Source: Porphyromonas sp. (GTDB lineage: Bacteria; Bacteroidota; Bacteroidia; Bacteroidales; Porphyromonadaceae). From it: a stretch of DNA of 11,134 nt. The stretch is taken from positions 1-11,134 of the forward strand of contig RBKG01000074.1 of NCBI GenBank assembly GCA_003640335.1, written 5' to 3'. Position numbers and translations under genes: made by a program. Below the pieces are notes generated by a model that was not told the origin of the DNA, made no database searches, and saw only the letters and a program-made list of their open reading frames with translations. Positions 1-8,500 of this stretch are shown piece after piece (within the stretch, counting starts at the first letter, position 1; each line of letters starts with the position of its first letter).

Positions 1-80
1 TAGTTTCGCTGAGCAGATAGGGTGGTCGTCATCAAGAGTCCACCAGCTAGAGCTGCTAATACTAATTTACGTGAATACAT
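1..80 (-). CDS. N-terminus of an exported protein, cut by the left window edge
   Basis: Only 26 codons are visible. They start at an ATG (positions 80-78) and run off the window. The translation is a classical type I signal peptide: MYSRK, then a hydrophobic core (LVLAALAGGLLM), then a small-residue cleavage region ending TLSAQRN. There is no lipobox cysteine, so this is probably a periplasmic or outer-membrane protein, unlike the five lipoproteins transcribed before it. It begins 34 bp after the DUF4856 stop codon on the same strand and is likely the next gene of the same operon. The leader is A-rich (AAATAAAAAAC before ATG) with no Shine-Dalgarno, as is usual in Bacteroidota. The function cannot be judged from this fragment. 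A porin-like beta-barrel or an imelysin-type protein would fit the context, but neither is shown. Confidence 0.75.
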   Translation of the reverse strand, partial: MYSRKLVLAALAGGLLMTTTLSAQRN

Positions 81-114
81 GTTTTTTATTTGAAGTTAAA
101 AGAATGAATACTTA
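81..114 (-). promoter_or_regulatory. A-rich leader between the DUF4856 gene and the next gene
   Basis: This 34-bp gap is the longest between genes in the window. Read on the minus strand it is strongly A/T-rich, ends in a run of A immediately before ATG, and has no purine-rich Shine-Dalgarno. This matches the usual Bacteroidota translation-initiation region. I see no convincing terminator hairpin, so read-through from the upstream genes is expected. A separate -33/-7 promoter cannot be recognised here. Confidence 0.4.
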
Positions 115-1278
115 TTATTTGAGCTTATAGATAGCTCGGATTTCATTAGATAGTTTATTTAGATTGGTTTCTAGTTGCTCAGACCATAGACCTTTGGGGT
201 CTTGCGTGATACTCTTCATGAGCTCTGCGACTTGAGCATAGCTGAGATAACTCTCACCCTCTCTCTTGCGTGTAAACTGTAGGGCATAGACTAGACCTAA
301 GCCTCGAGATATAAATCTGAAGGCTGTAATCCTATCTTCCTTTAAGTTTGCTAGCGTATTGGGACCAGTCAGCTCATATATGGCACGTGCTGCGACTACT
401 TGAGAGAGTAGCTCACGGATATCTTTTAGATGGCTGATAGCCTCTTGGTATCGGTACTCCGTAATAGCTAGACGACCAAGAGCAAAGAGTTGCTCCAGCT
501 TAAGTTCCGAGCCTCTGAAGTAGGGGAGATTACTTGATAGAATGGGCTTCTGTATCTGTTTGTAGTAGCCATAGGCGAGGTCCCAATGATGCTCTAGCTC
601 TGTGTAGTTACGACCAGTGATTAGCTTTTGGTCTTCGTGTCGTTGGATAAGCTCTGTATTCTGTAGCTCTTCAGCATTTAGGTACTCGCCTAGAGCCTTA
701 TCGAGGAAGACTGCACCTAATATCATGCCCTTGTACTCCTCGGCAGGAACACGACCACTAGATAGGGCGTAGACTCTATCATCATCACCGAGGTTATAGC
801 CAATAAATCCCGATTGAAGGGCTTGAGCTTTTCTGCCGTGTAGCTCTCGGCTATAACTTCCATCAACGAAGCCCCCCGCAGTAGCTACATCTTCAAGATT
901 TCGGCTAAGGTCTTTGCGAATAGCCTCTTGATTATTCTTAGCCAAAGGAGAAGTTCCTAATATCGGTTCTAGAGCAATTTCATTATTCCCTCCATCTCTA
1001 AATAAGCGGTTTAGCTCATTCCAAGATTTGCTGTTGAGGATATAAGACGTTCGGAGAAAACGATTGTAAAGAACGTCCGAGGCAGTGCGTGCTCGCTCAG
1101 CTTCGAGGATATTAACGCTACTCTGTCCCTGACGTTTGAAGTTATACGTCGGGTCGGGAACGATGGGGAATTGGTATTGAGACTCCATAACCTCATTGGT
1201 CCAAGTGGAGCAAGACGTCATGAAAGTAGATAGTCCTATCACAATAAGATGATAGACTGCACGTGAAAATCTTGTCAT
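115..1278 (-). CDS. DUF4856-family lipoprotein
   Basis: This is a 387-residue predicted lipoprotein. A hydrophobic signal (residues 5-19) leads to a lipobox ending MTSC with Cys23 as the lipidated residue. The mature protein starts with a YQFPIVPDPTYNF segment followed by mostly helical sequence. The family landmark is at residues 224-239: NYTELEHHWDLAYGYY. This matches the DUF4856 signature as I remember it (YTxxEHxWDEAFGYF), with Leu234 in place of the usual acidic residue. A GRLAI segment (268-272) and an FRFISRGLGL helix (321-330) also fit that family, whose members are about 400 residues and found mainly in Bacteroidota. Its biochemical role is unknown. The Glu/His/Asp cluster at E227, E229, H230, H231 and D233 could bind a metal. 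DUF4856 genes are often near imelysin and TonB-receptor genes, so iron-related uptake is a reasonable inference. The gene starts 2 bp after the upstream stop, which suggests translational coupling. Confidence 0.8.
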   Translation of the reverse strand: MTRFSRAVYHLIVIGLSTFMTSCSTWTNEVMESQYQFPIVPDPTYNFKRQGQSSVNILEAERARTASDVLYNRFLRTSYILNSKSWNELNRLFRDGGNNEIALEPILGTSPLAKNNQEAIRKDLSRNLEDVATAGGFVDGSYSRELHGRKAQALQSGFIGYNLGDDDRVYALSSGRVPAEEYKGMILGAVFLDKALGEYLNAEELQNTELIQRHEDQKLITGRNYTELEHHWDLAYGYYKQIQKPILSSNLPYFRGSELKLEQLFALGRLAITEYRYQEAISHLKDIRELLSQVVAARAIYELTGPNTLANLKEDRITAFRFISRGLGLVYALQFTRKREGESYLSYAQVAELMKSITQDPKGLWSEQLETNLNKLSNEIRAIYKLK

Positions 1279-1280
1279 TG

Positions 1281-1919
1281 TTAGGGTAAGATTATGTATT
1301 TGCAGTAGGGTGCTGGCAGAGAGGCCTCACCTTCATCGTAGTTTTGGGTTTGCTTCGTCTTAAGTATGGGCGTAGTAAACAGGCCATCTTCAGAGTGAGC
1401 TTCCAACTTCGCTGATATTGTCGTAGAGCGAGCCGCATAACCCGATACAGCAAGATAGAGTGGCTGTCCAGAGGTAAGCGTAAACTCAAGGCTGTGCTCT
1501 TTGCCGTCATTATTGATTTTATTTTCGCCCGAAACCGCGCGAGCTGTACTCAGTTCGTGTAGTTGCTTATCTGCGCCTACATATCTGATGACTATCTTGG
1601 AGCGAACAGAGCTCTGTGGTCTTAGACCACCATCGCCCAAATCTGCAGGTTCCTCAAATGAGTAAGTTAGCCTTACTTGATAGCTACGTTGGGTAGGGAA
1701 TGTCACGCCCTGATAGACATAGTCTTGGGGGCTTGTCTCGGGGTCTCCTACGAGTATGGGCATATCCTCGTAGTTGATAACGGGTTTCTCTAGTCCCTTA
1801 AATGGAAATAGCTGATTATAGTCTTCCTCTGGCATATCTACAGGAGTGCGATTGCAGGCCATGGCCACAAAAGCGCAAACCAAAGGAAGCAAGCATATTT
1901 TGAAAATAGATTTATTCAT
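1281..1919 (-). CDS. Small lipoprotein of unknown family
   Basis: I do not recognise a named family. The protein is 212 residues if started at the ATG at 1919. That start gives a compact lipoprotein signal (MNKSIFKI, hydrophobic core, lipobox AMAC with Cys22) and lies 4 bp past the stop of the DUF4302 gene. A longer reading from 1955 would add 12 polar residues in front of the signal and overlap the upstream gene by 32 bp, so I reject it. The mature N-terminus is proline- and acid-rich (VDMPEEDYNQLFPF, then EKPVINYEDMP). From about residue 72 the sequence alternates in the manner of beta strands (RSYQVRLTYSF, SKIVIRYV, HSLEFTLTSGQPLYLAVSGYA), which suggests a beta-sandwich. There is one further Cys (206) near the C-terminus. 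It probably sits on the outer-membrane surface as an accessory ligand-binding or structural component of the uptake system; this rests on context only. Confidence 0.75.
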   Translation of the reverse strand: MNKSIFKICLLPLVCAFVAMACNRTPVDMPEEDYNQLFPFKGLEKPVINYEDMPILVGDPETSPQDYVYQGVTFPTQRSYQVRLTYSFEEPADLGDGGLRPQSSVRSKIVIRYVGADKQLHELSTARAVSGENKINNDGKEHSLEFTLTSGQPLYLAVSGYAARSTTISAKLEAHSEDGLFTTPILKTKQTQNYDEGEASLPAPYCKYIILP

Positions 1920-1923
1920 GACT

Positions 1924-2979
1924 CTAGTAATATTTGTATTTAGCATTAGGGTCATCGTATATGGTAGCGATGATACCTGTCTCTTCGCCTTCGGGGTGTA
2001 GGTGCTTGCTCTCTAGTCTAGTTGTGCGGTAGAGTGGGTCATACACACGCACGAGCTCACACTCGTATACACCGTTGCGGAAGATGAAATCACGGAATAT
2101 ATTTTTGTCATCTAGACGAATGCCAGAGAGGAAAGTCAAGCCATCGGGAGTACCTACATAGCCAGAGCCTAAGCCGATAATCCCTTGAGGTGGTCCATCG
2201 GGAACGTTTGCTTTGCGACTAACTTGAGTAAAGAGGGCGTAGCGTTGGGCAACTTGATTGATGCCGTAGCTAGTAAGCTCGCCTCGGGTACTATACTTAA
2301 TGATATGGTCACTGCTGAAGTAAGTGCGGCTACCCTGCTGTATCTTAAGGCGAGGATTGCGCATATTCTCAAATGTCTTGCGGTGCTTGCTGGCTTGTTG
2401 AAGTCGCTCGTCATTCTGATTCTCTCCTATGCGCTTGAGTATAAGGTATGCTTTCGCAGGACGGATAGAACGAGGACTCACGAATATCAGTCTGCCGTCG
2501 GCATCTGTGCCTTGAAAGAGAAAGTCTAGCTCTCCTTGATACTTGTCGCCTATAAGCTTTGTAAGATAATTACCGGTAGAGAATGACAAGCGTGTCATCG
2601 AGTTATGACCAAGTTCGTAATGAACGTTTTGATTTTCGAGGGCAGAGTCGTCCGTATAGTCGCCTCTCATCATTAGCGAGCCATTGGGCGAGAACTTGAG
2701 CTGGAAGTAGAACCCACCATATCCTAGTTCATTAGGGAATTTATGAATGTTCAACTCTGTCTTTAGGTCAGAGAAGAGGAGCGAGTCTGTTTGAGGAAAA
2801 TAAATTGCTTCCCAACCGTTAGGTGCCGTTGTGAGTACCTGCTGGAGAGAGTCCTGTCTCGCTTGAATGCGCTTGGAGGCACTATCACTGAAGACGCCAC
2901 TATCAGACGAACAGCCAGTAGTGCAGTACAGAATGATAATAGCCAATAAGGATAATAGTTTATGACTCGCTTGACTCAT
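1924..2979 (-). CDS. DUF4302-family lipoprotein
   Basis: This is a 351-residue predicted lipoprotein. A hydrophobic segment (residues 8-18) leads to Cys23 in a CTTGC context, a weak lipobox because -3 is Thr. Mature residues 23-35 are rich in Ser and Asp. The DUF4302 hallmarks follow in order: a helix with repeated Gln/Arg (RIQARQDSLQQVL, 37-49), the APNGW motif (52-56), GYGGFYFQLKFSPNGSLMM (86-104), a GDYTDDS turn (106-112), and a LSFSTGNYL strand (131-139) where the family usually has a conserved LSFxTYN-like segment. The second half is less conserved, with a likely strand-rich C-terminal domain. The family has no known activity and recurs beside SusC/SusD pairs and the zinc-metallohydrolase lipoprotein. 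A cell-surface accessory role in substrate capture is inferred. Its start overlaps the preceding gene by 20 bp, which suggests translational coupling. Confidence 0.85.
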   Translation of the reverse strand: MSQASHKLLSLLAIIILYCTTGCSSDSGVFSDSASKRIQARQDSLQQVLTTAPNGWEAIYFPQTDSLLFSDLKTELNIHKFPNELGYGGFYFQLKFSPNGSLMMRGDYTDDSALENQNVHYELGHNSMTRLSFSTGNYLTKLIGDKYQGELDFLFQGTDADGRLIFVSPRSIRPAKAYLILKRIGENQNDERLQQASKHRKTFENMRNPRLKIQQGSRTYFSSDHIIKYSTRGELTSYGINQVAQRYALFTQVSRKANVPDGPPQGIIGLGSGYVGTPDGLTFLSGIRLDDKNIFRDFIFRNGVYECELVRVYDPLYRTTRLESKHLHPEGEETGIIATIYDDPNAKYKYY

Positions 2980-3943
2980 GATTTTTATTGTATTGATTTA
3001 TAAGCGTGAGGCTATAGAGCTGTAGTCTTTGTAGAGATATGCCCCATTCAGCCTTGATGTAATCACTGATAAATTTGCGCTTGAGGACGAAGGCTTGATG
3101 CGCTTCTTTCGCTCGCTCTGCATATAGTCGCTCTGCATGACTGTCTCCTGTAGCTTCATCAGGAACAGCTGCATCTTGCTCCGCATGATTGATTTCAGAC
3201 GGAGTAGATGTTAGCGTTACGCTATACATCTCAGCTAAGTCTTCCTTAGGTGAGAGTAGCCCTAGTATAGAGTAAAAGCCTCGAGACCATGCGTAGCGAT
3301 TGAGTCCAATAGCTTCTTTTAGAGACTCTCTACTATTCGTGTAGCTCTTGAACGCATCTGCAATATCCTCAGTACTATTGATGTACTTGTTCTGGGAGAT
3401 TTTGATAAACTTATTATGGTCGTAGGGGTGTATATCCATTAGGTGCTTCGCAATCTGATGTTGGGCAGAGCGCACAAGCCTATACACCTCATCGGGGTCT
3501 TGAGGATTAAATTTATCAACGTTGTATATCTTGAGTTCGGTCGCAGGAGAGACACGGTCAAAAGGAAGGTCTACTCCTTGTTGGTCGATGTTTCCTCCTC
3601 CATACAGGTATATACGTAGTAAGGGAGCATTAGGCATAAAGTCTTTTGAAGGAAAGAAGGCCTTATCCTTATACATCTTAAGTACGGTAGCCTCTAGAGC
3701 TTCCATGACAGGACGCACTTTAGCTGTCTGTGGTGGATAAATGAAACTAGCTTGAGAAGCATTGTTCTTATCCCAACGATAAATAACCTCAGCTTGATAG
3801 GGGCGAGAGATATGCTCTTCAAGCCACGTGTCAAGTTCGGTCTGTACTGCTGGGGCAGGCAGTACGCTCTCTGGTTGTATCTCATGGTGCTTACATGCAG
3901 TCATCAGACTAAGTAAGCCCAATAGATATAGTTTATATTTCAT
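2960..3943 (-). CDS. Substrate import-associated zinc metallohydrolase-family lipoprotein with degenerate HExxH
   Basis: This is a 327-residue lipoprotein with signal residues 1-16 and lipobox MTAC (Cys17). It matches, from memory, the Bacteroidota family of predicted zinc metallohydrolase lipoproteins encoded with SusC/SusD pairs (Peptidase_Mx1-like). Landmarks in order are LDTWLEEHISRPYQAEVIYRW (37-57, including the PYxxEVxYRW core), LRIYLYGGG (109-117), the helix that should carry HExxH (158-170), SPKEDLAEM (231-239) and the C-terminal KRKFISDYIKAEWGISL (288-304). The motif helix reads HQIAKH: the catalytic Glu is Gln163 and the second zinc-ligand His is Lys166. The possible third ligand Glu238 of EDLAEM is kept. 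A nearby set (H162, H167, H172, D175, H176) could still hold a metal in another geometry. Ordinary peptidase activity is therefore unlikely; a binding or scaffold role is more probable. The reading frame is intact, so it is not a decayed pseudogene. It starts 14 bp after the SusD stop. Confidence 0.82.
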   Translation of the reverse strand: MKYKLYLLGLLSLMTACKHHEIQPESVLPAPAVQTELDTWLEEHISRPYQAEVIYRWDKNNASQASFIYPPQTAKVRPVMEALEATVLKMYKDKAFFPSKDFMPNAPLLRIYLYGGGNIDQQGVDLPFDRVSPATELKIYNVDKFNPQDPDEVYRLVRSAQHQIAKHLMDIHPYDHNKFIKISQNKYINSTEDIADAFKSYTNSRESLKEAIGLNRYAWSRGFYSILGLLSPKEDLAEMYSVTLTSTPSEINHAEQDAAVPDEATGDSHAERLYAERAKEAHQAFVLKRKFISDYIKAEWGISLQRLQLYSLTLINQYNKNHESSES

Positions 3944-3957
3944 TGTATGATGCTTCT

Positions 3958-5496
3958 TTAGTGACGTATAAGGTGATTATTACCCTCACGAGGGTTTGCT
4001 TCTAGTCCTGATGATATGGCCTCTACAGGTATTTGTAAGTTCTGTCGAGGGTCATTTTGCTTCAGTGGACGATAGAATGAATTGCGTGAAGAGCGTGTAA
4101 TCTCAAGATTAAAACGGCGTATATCGAACCAGCGCAAGCCTTCCTCAAAGAATTCCATTTGACGGAAGTGGAGGATTGTTTTAATCATAGGTAACTGACG
4201 CACGGAGAGTCCATAGAATGGCGCATAGACTGAGTAGTCGCTTGTGGAGCCTTGGGTATATCTATCCTTGAGTACTCTAGGCTCGTAACCAAGTTTCTTC
4301 ATGGTGTAGACCTTGAGGTCTGCAATAGCCTTATCATAACGGCTAAGCATCGTATAGGCTTCCATTCTGTTGAGGAGCACTTCGTCCACGGATAAGAGTA
4401 CATTAGGTACAATCAGGCCACGAGGATGCGTTTCTGATGTTTCTCTAAGTGTAGGACGCTCATCAAACTTAACGAGATAGCGGGTATTGCGCAGTGGTGC
4501 TGGCGCATACACAAATGGATAAATCAGTGTAGCATCTCCAGACTGGTCGTCATCTTTGATTGTTTTGCGCTTGAATATCTTTTCCACTACCTGAGTCGTG
4601 GCTCCGTAGCGGTCTTGAGCAATCAGTCTAGCTAGCCTTGACTCAGTAGAGGCAATGAGTAAGTTTGACGGATTATTGGGTGCGGTGTAGCTCTGAGCGA
4701 GCTGTTCTCTTTTCCCTGATAGCTCATCTTGTAGCTTAATCCAAGGGCGCAAGTCTGTACCAGCATCAGCACCTAAGGCATAATCTGCACAAGCGATAAC
4801 TTCGTCCCACTTACCCATCATCAGATAGACGCGTGAAGCGAAAGCATAAGCCGCACGCTTATTGAAGTGGTACTTGCTCTGCTTATAGTAGTGGTCGTTG
4901 ATGAGGCTAAGACCTAGCTTGAGGTCCTGCTCAATTTTCTCGTAAGTCTTCGCTACCGTCTCTCTTGGATACTTGACGAAGGCATTCTTTTCAGGCTTCG
5001 TTAAGTAGGGAATGCCCGGACTATCTTCGCTGCGCCCATAGGGGTCGGACCATATATTCACAAGCATGAAATGCAAGTAAGCTCTCAGCATGAAAGCTTC
5101 TCCATAGAGTGCTTTGATGCGCTCTGTCTTAGTTGGGAATGTGCTCAGAAGTTCAAGAGCCTTGTTCGCTCCTGCGATGCCTCGATAACATTCGTTCCAA
5201 TAGTTTTGAGGAGCATCAATATCTTCGGAGTCGTAATCTTCCCAGAAGTACATCGTCTCACCAAGGCGAGACTGCACACCACCGACACGCTCCTCCACAT
5301 TGTCTGTGCGAGGCTCAAGGAATGGAATATAACTAGCAGTAGGGTAAGAACCCGTAAGTAGTTCGGCTATTTTGTCTTCGCTGTCAATATTTATGTCTAG
5401 CGCAGTATTGGGGCTCTTGTCTAGAAAGGTCTGACAAGAGGGGAGTAGGCATAAGGCACAAGCAAAGGATATGATAGGAATAATTCTTTTCATCAT
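3958..5496 (-). CDS. SusD/RagB-family outer-membrane lipoprotein
   Basis: This is a 512-residue surface lipoprotein that acts as the lid or ligand-binding partner of the SusC-type channel encoded just before it. The signal peptide ends in the lipobox LLPSC (Cys21), followed by QTFLDKSPNTAL, the usual SusD opening. The N-terminal SusD-like region contains the ALYGEAFMLRAYLHFMLVNIW helix pair (about 128-148) and the GIPYL segment (about 160-165). TPR-like helices follow, including AAYAFASRVYLMMGKWDEVI. The C-terminal family signature RQMEFFEEGLRWFDIRRF lies at 445-462, and the protein ends with NLQIPVEAISSGLEANP, a normal SusD terminus. Length is typical. Two adjacent ATG codons (5496 and 5493) could both serve as start; either keeps the lipobox. 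The gene begins 9 bp after the susC-type stop. The substrate cannot be told from sequence; RagB-like peptide binding or a metal chelate is as likely as a glycan. Confidence 0.95.
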   Translation of the reverse strand: MMKRIIPIISFACALCLLPSCQTFLDKSPNTALDINIDSEDKIAELLTGSYPTASYIPFLEPRTDNVEERVGGVQSRLGETMYFWEDYDSEDIDAPQNYWNECYRGIAGANKALELLSTFPTKTERIKALYGEAFMLRAYLHFMLVNIWSDPYGRSEDSPGIPYLTKPEKNAFVKYPRETVAKTYEKIEQDLKLGLSLINDHYYKQSKYHFNKRAAYAFASRVYLMMGKWDEVIACADYALGADAGTDLRPWIKLQDELSGKREQLAQSYTAPNNPSNLLIASTESRLARLIAQDRYGATTQVVEKIFKRKTIKDDDQSGDATLIYPFVYAPAPLRNTRYLVKFDERPTLRETSETHPRGLIVPNVLLSVDEVLLNRMEAYTMLSRYDKAIADLKVYTMKKLGYEPRVLKDRYTQGSTSDYSVYAPFYGLSVRQLPMIKTILHFRQMEFFEEGLRWFDIRRFNLEITRSSRNSFYRPLKQNDPRQNLQIPVEAISSGLEANPREGNNHLIRH

Positions 5497-5505
5497 GGTG
5501 AAGTC

Positions 5506-8500
5506 TTAGAATCCTAATTGTAGGGTGAAGGTACACTGGCGAGGCGTTGGCAATGATACCCCTCCTGAACGATAGTACTCAGGGTCTTGACCATGTAGGC
5601 GTTTGTCTGAGTAGAGTAAGAATGGATTAGTCATACTTACTTGAAGTTTTGCCGATGCGATGTGCATCTGCTTAAGCCAATCCTTAGGTAGGTTATAAGA
5701 CAGAGATACATGCTTCAGGCGAATGAAGCTACCATCAGCAATCATCTGCTGAGAATAGTTGTAAGTGCTGTAAGCACGCTCTATATTCTCCTTACCGATG
5801 GCATTTGATAGGTCTGCTGATGGGATAGTAGGCACATCCGTCCTCTGCTCATCACCAGGGTTTAGCCATCTGTCTCTCCACATACCAGAGAATACATTCA
5901 GGTCGCCAAACGTGGGGTCAAAGGTCGGATTAAGACGAATCTTATTACCTGCTTGAGCTGTAAGGAAGAGAGAGAGCTCCCAGCCTTTGTAACTGAAAGT
6001 ATTTGATAAACCTCCAATGACTTGTGGTTCGATAGGGCCATGATACAGGAGATAAGACTTCGTGTACTGGGTATCGCCGAAGTCAGCTCCGTATATTTGA
6101 GCGTCTTCCCCTCTGTTGATAGGGTAGAGCCCAAAGTCGAAACTAGGAAGACCATAAGGGCTAAGACCTTGGAAGTTATAAGAGAAGAGAGAACCCTTAG
6201 GATAACCCACGAGATTACCTCTACCTCTACCCGATACAAGGTCTAGTGCATTGGGGGTATTGAGTAGGCGAGTAATCTTTTGGTTCATAAGGCTGAGCGT
6301 GAAAGTGCTGTTCCAAGAGAACTCTCCTCTTATATTTTCGCTACTAAGCGAAAGCTCAAGCCCTTGTGTACGCATATCCCCGAAGTTGGCATACTTGTAG
6401 TATTGTCCGCCGATACCAGAGGTGCGCACAAGGTCAATCAGGTCAAAGGCATTACGTTGGTATAGGTCAAGCGTTGTACGCACTCGGTCATTAAAGAATG
6501 AGGCTTCAATCCCGAAGTTGAGCTCGTACATCTTCTCCCAAGTAAGGTCTCTATTCTCTAGATGCTGTATGTGTATAGCATGCTCACGGTCTGCGTATAT
6601 ACGAGGGCTTGTTTGCAAACCTTGATAAACCGAATTAGCATTAACTGCTTCTTCGTTCATCTTGGCTGTAAGCCCATAGCTCATACGAAGGGCAAGAGCT
6701 GTAAGTAGGTCCGAACGCTTAAAGAAGGTTTCTTTATCAACATTCCACTTAGCTCCGACATTCCATGTAGGAAGCCATTGTGCATTAGAGTTTTTACCCG
6801 AAGCATTTGAGCCTTCTATGTTAATCAGTGCATTGGCAATATATTTGCCTGCATAACCATAGGTAGCACTGCCCGAGAATGTAAGTCCTCTGTCGTAGCG
6901 GTGGGTATCTGAGAAATACTGTGAGCCTTCACCAAGAATCTTAGAGAAGATAATCGGATTGGTATAAACTTGTCTACCTCTATCGTACTGAATGCCGTAG
7001 CCCGTAAAAGGCGTTTCGCTTCTGTTAGCCGAACGAAGTTCAGTAAATCCGAAAGCCTTAAGATTATGCTCTCCCCATTGATGGTCATAGTCAAGGGCAA
7101 GACGCATAAGATAGCTACTTAGGCTCGTTTCATTCTTATTTAGGATACCTCCGTGAGGTAGTGGACTCTGAGGAGTTTCCTCTGTGCGCTCGGGGTCGGT
7201 GTATAGGTAAGTGTTCGTACGTGCTACATCACTTGTTTCCATGCCTCTATAAGCGAGGATTTGATTAGACTGGTCGCTAATCTCGTGACGAGTAGCAGTA
7301 CTTGCATGACGAGTAGAGAAGAGCGCACGAGCCTCTAGCGAAGGATTGATTTTGTAGCTTGCTTCTATTTGCGCCTTGAAGTCAAGGACATTGATGTCCA
7401 TTTTGTTGGACGCATACTCGTTATGAATATTAAAGGGTGCCCAGTTGTTGCGGTAGTACTCATGAGGCAATAGGGTACGACTTGTCCCTAGAGCGTAGTT
7501 GAATGGGTTAATATCAAAGTCACGCTCGAAAACGCCAAGACTAGTGTTCTTGCGCTGTGGCAATGTGCCGGGAGCCTTTTGCTGGCGGATATTACCTTGT
7601 CCCGAAAGCGTTACTTGAAACTTATCCCCGATATAAAATGTATTCTTGAGATTGGCTGTGATACGTTGTACCTTATCAGCGATAGTCCATCCGCCATCAT
7701 GGTAGAAGCCTACAGACGCATAGGTCGCTGAGTTCTTGCCCCCAGCGGTAAAGCTAATGGCGTGGCTGGTCGTCGGGTTGAGCCTAAATAGCTCCTTAAA
7801 CCAGTCTGTATTGGCGCGTTCGTGTTGCTCAAGGAATGACCTACGTGCTGCCTCAGTATTTTCTAATAGGTAGCTATTGGTGTTTTCATTGTATGAGCTA
7901 AGAGCCTTATTCATCAAATAGTACACACCGCTACGGCGTCCGTAGAATGTGTTAGCCATATTGAAGTAGCCCTTATCCATCATCTCTTGGTAGAGACCCA
8001 TAGTTTCTTGCGAATTGAGTAGGTCATACTCACTGTAGCTTGGTCGCAAGCGCATGGTATTCTCTGTGGAATAACTAACCTTGAGGGGCGACTCACGACG
8101 ACCCGACTTGGTCGTTACCACGATTACACCATTTAGAGCTCTTGCACCATAGATAGATGTCGCAGAGGCATCTTTAAGCACTTGGATATCTTCGATGTCG
8201 GCTGCATTCAGCCCAGCCACAGCCGAGCTAATAAGTGTGGCGGCATCGCCCGAAGCTAATTGGTCTAGGCTAAGGTGTACTAAATCTTCATATACCGCAC
8301 CATCAATAACCCACAGAGGTTGCACATTTCCTAGGATAGATGCCCCACCACGAATATTGATACGAGGTGCAGCTCCGAATGTACCTGAGATATTTTGAAT
8401 AGAAAGACCCGGCACACGCCCTTCAAGCATGCGTGAGATGTCTTGCACCCCTTCAAGGTGTATTTGCTTCATCTTCACGGATGTAGCTGCACCCGTGTAG

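Noticed and set aside
2185..2529. Plus-strand frame of 114 codons
   Set aside because: It lies wholly antisense within the well-supported DUF4302 gene and has no family features.
2960..3943. Pseudogene call for the metallohydrolase-family gene
   Set aside because: Despite the lost motif, the frame is intact from lipoprotein signal to the family's C-terminal segment with no frameshift or early stop, so it is more likely functional without standard catalysis.
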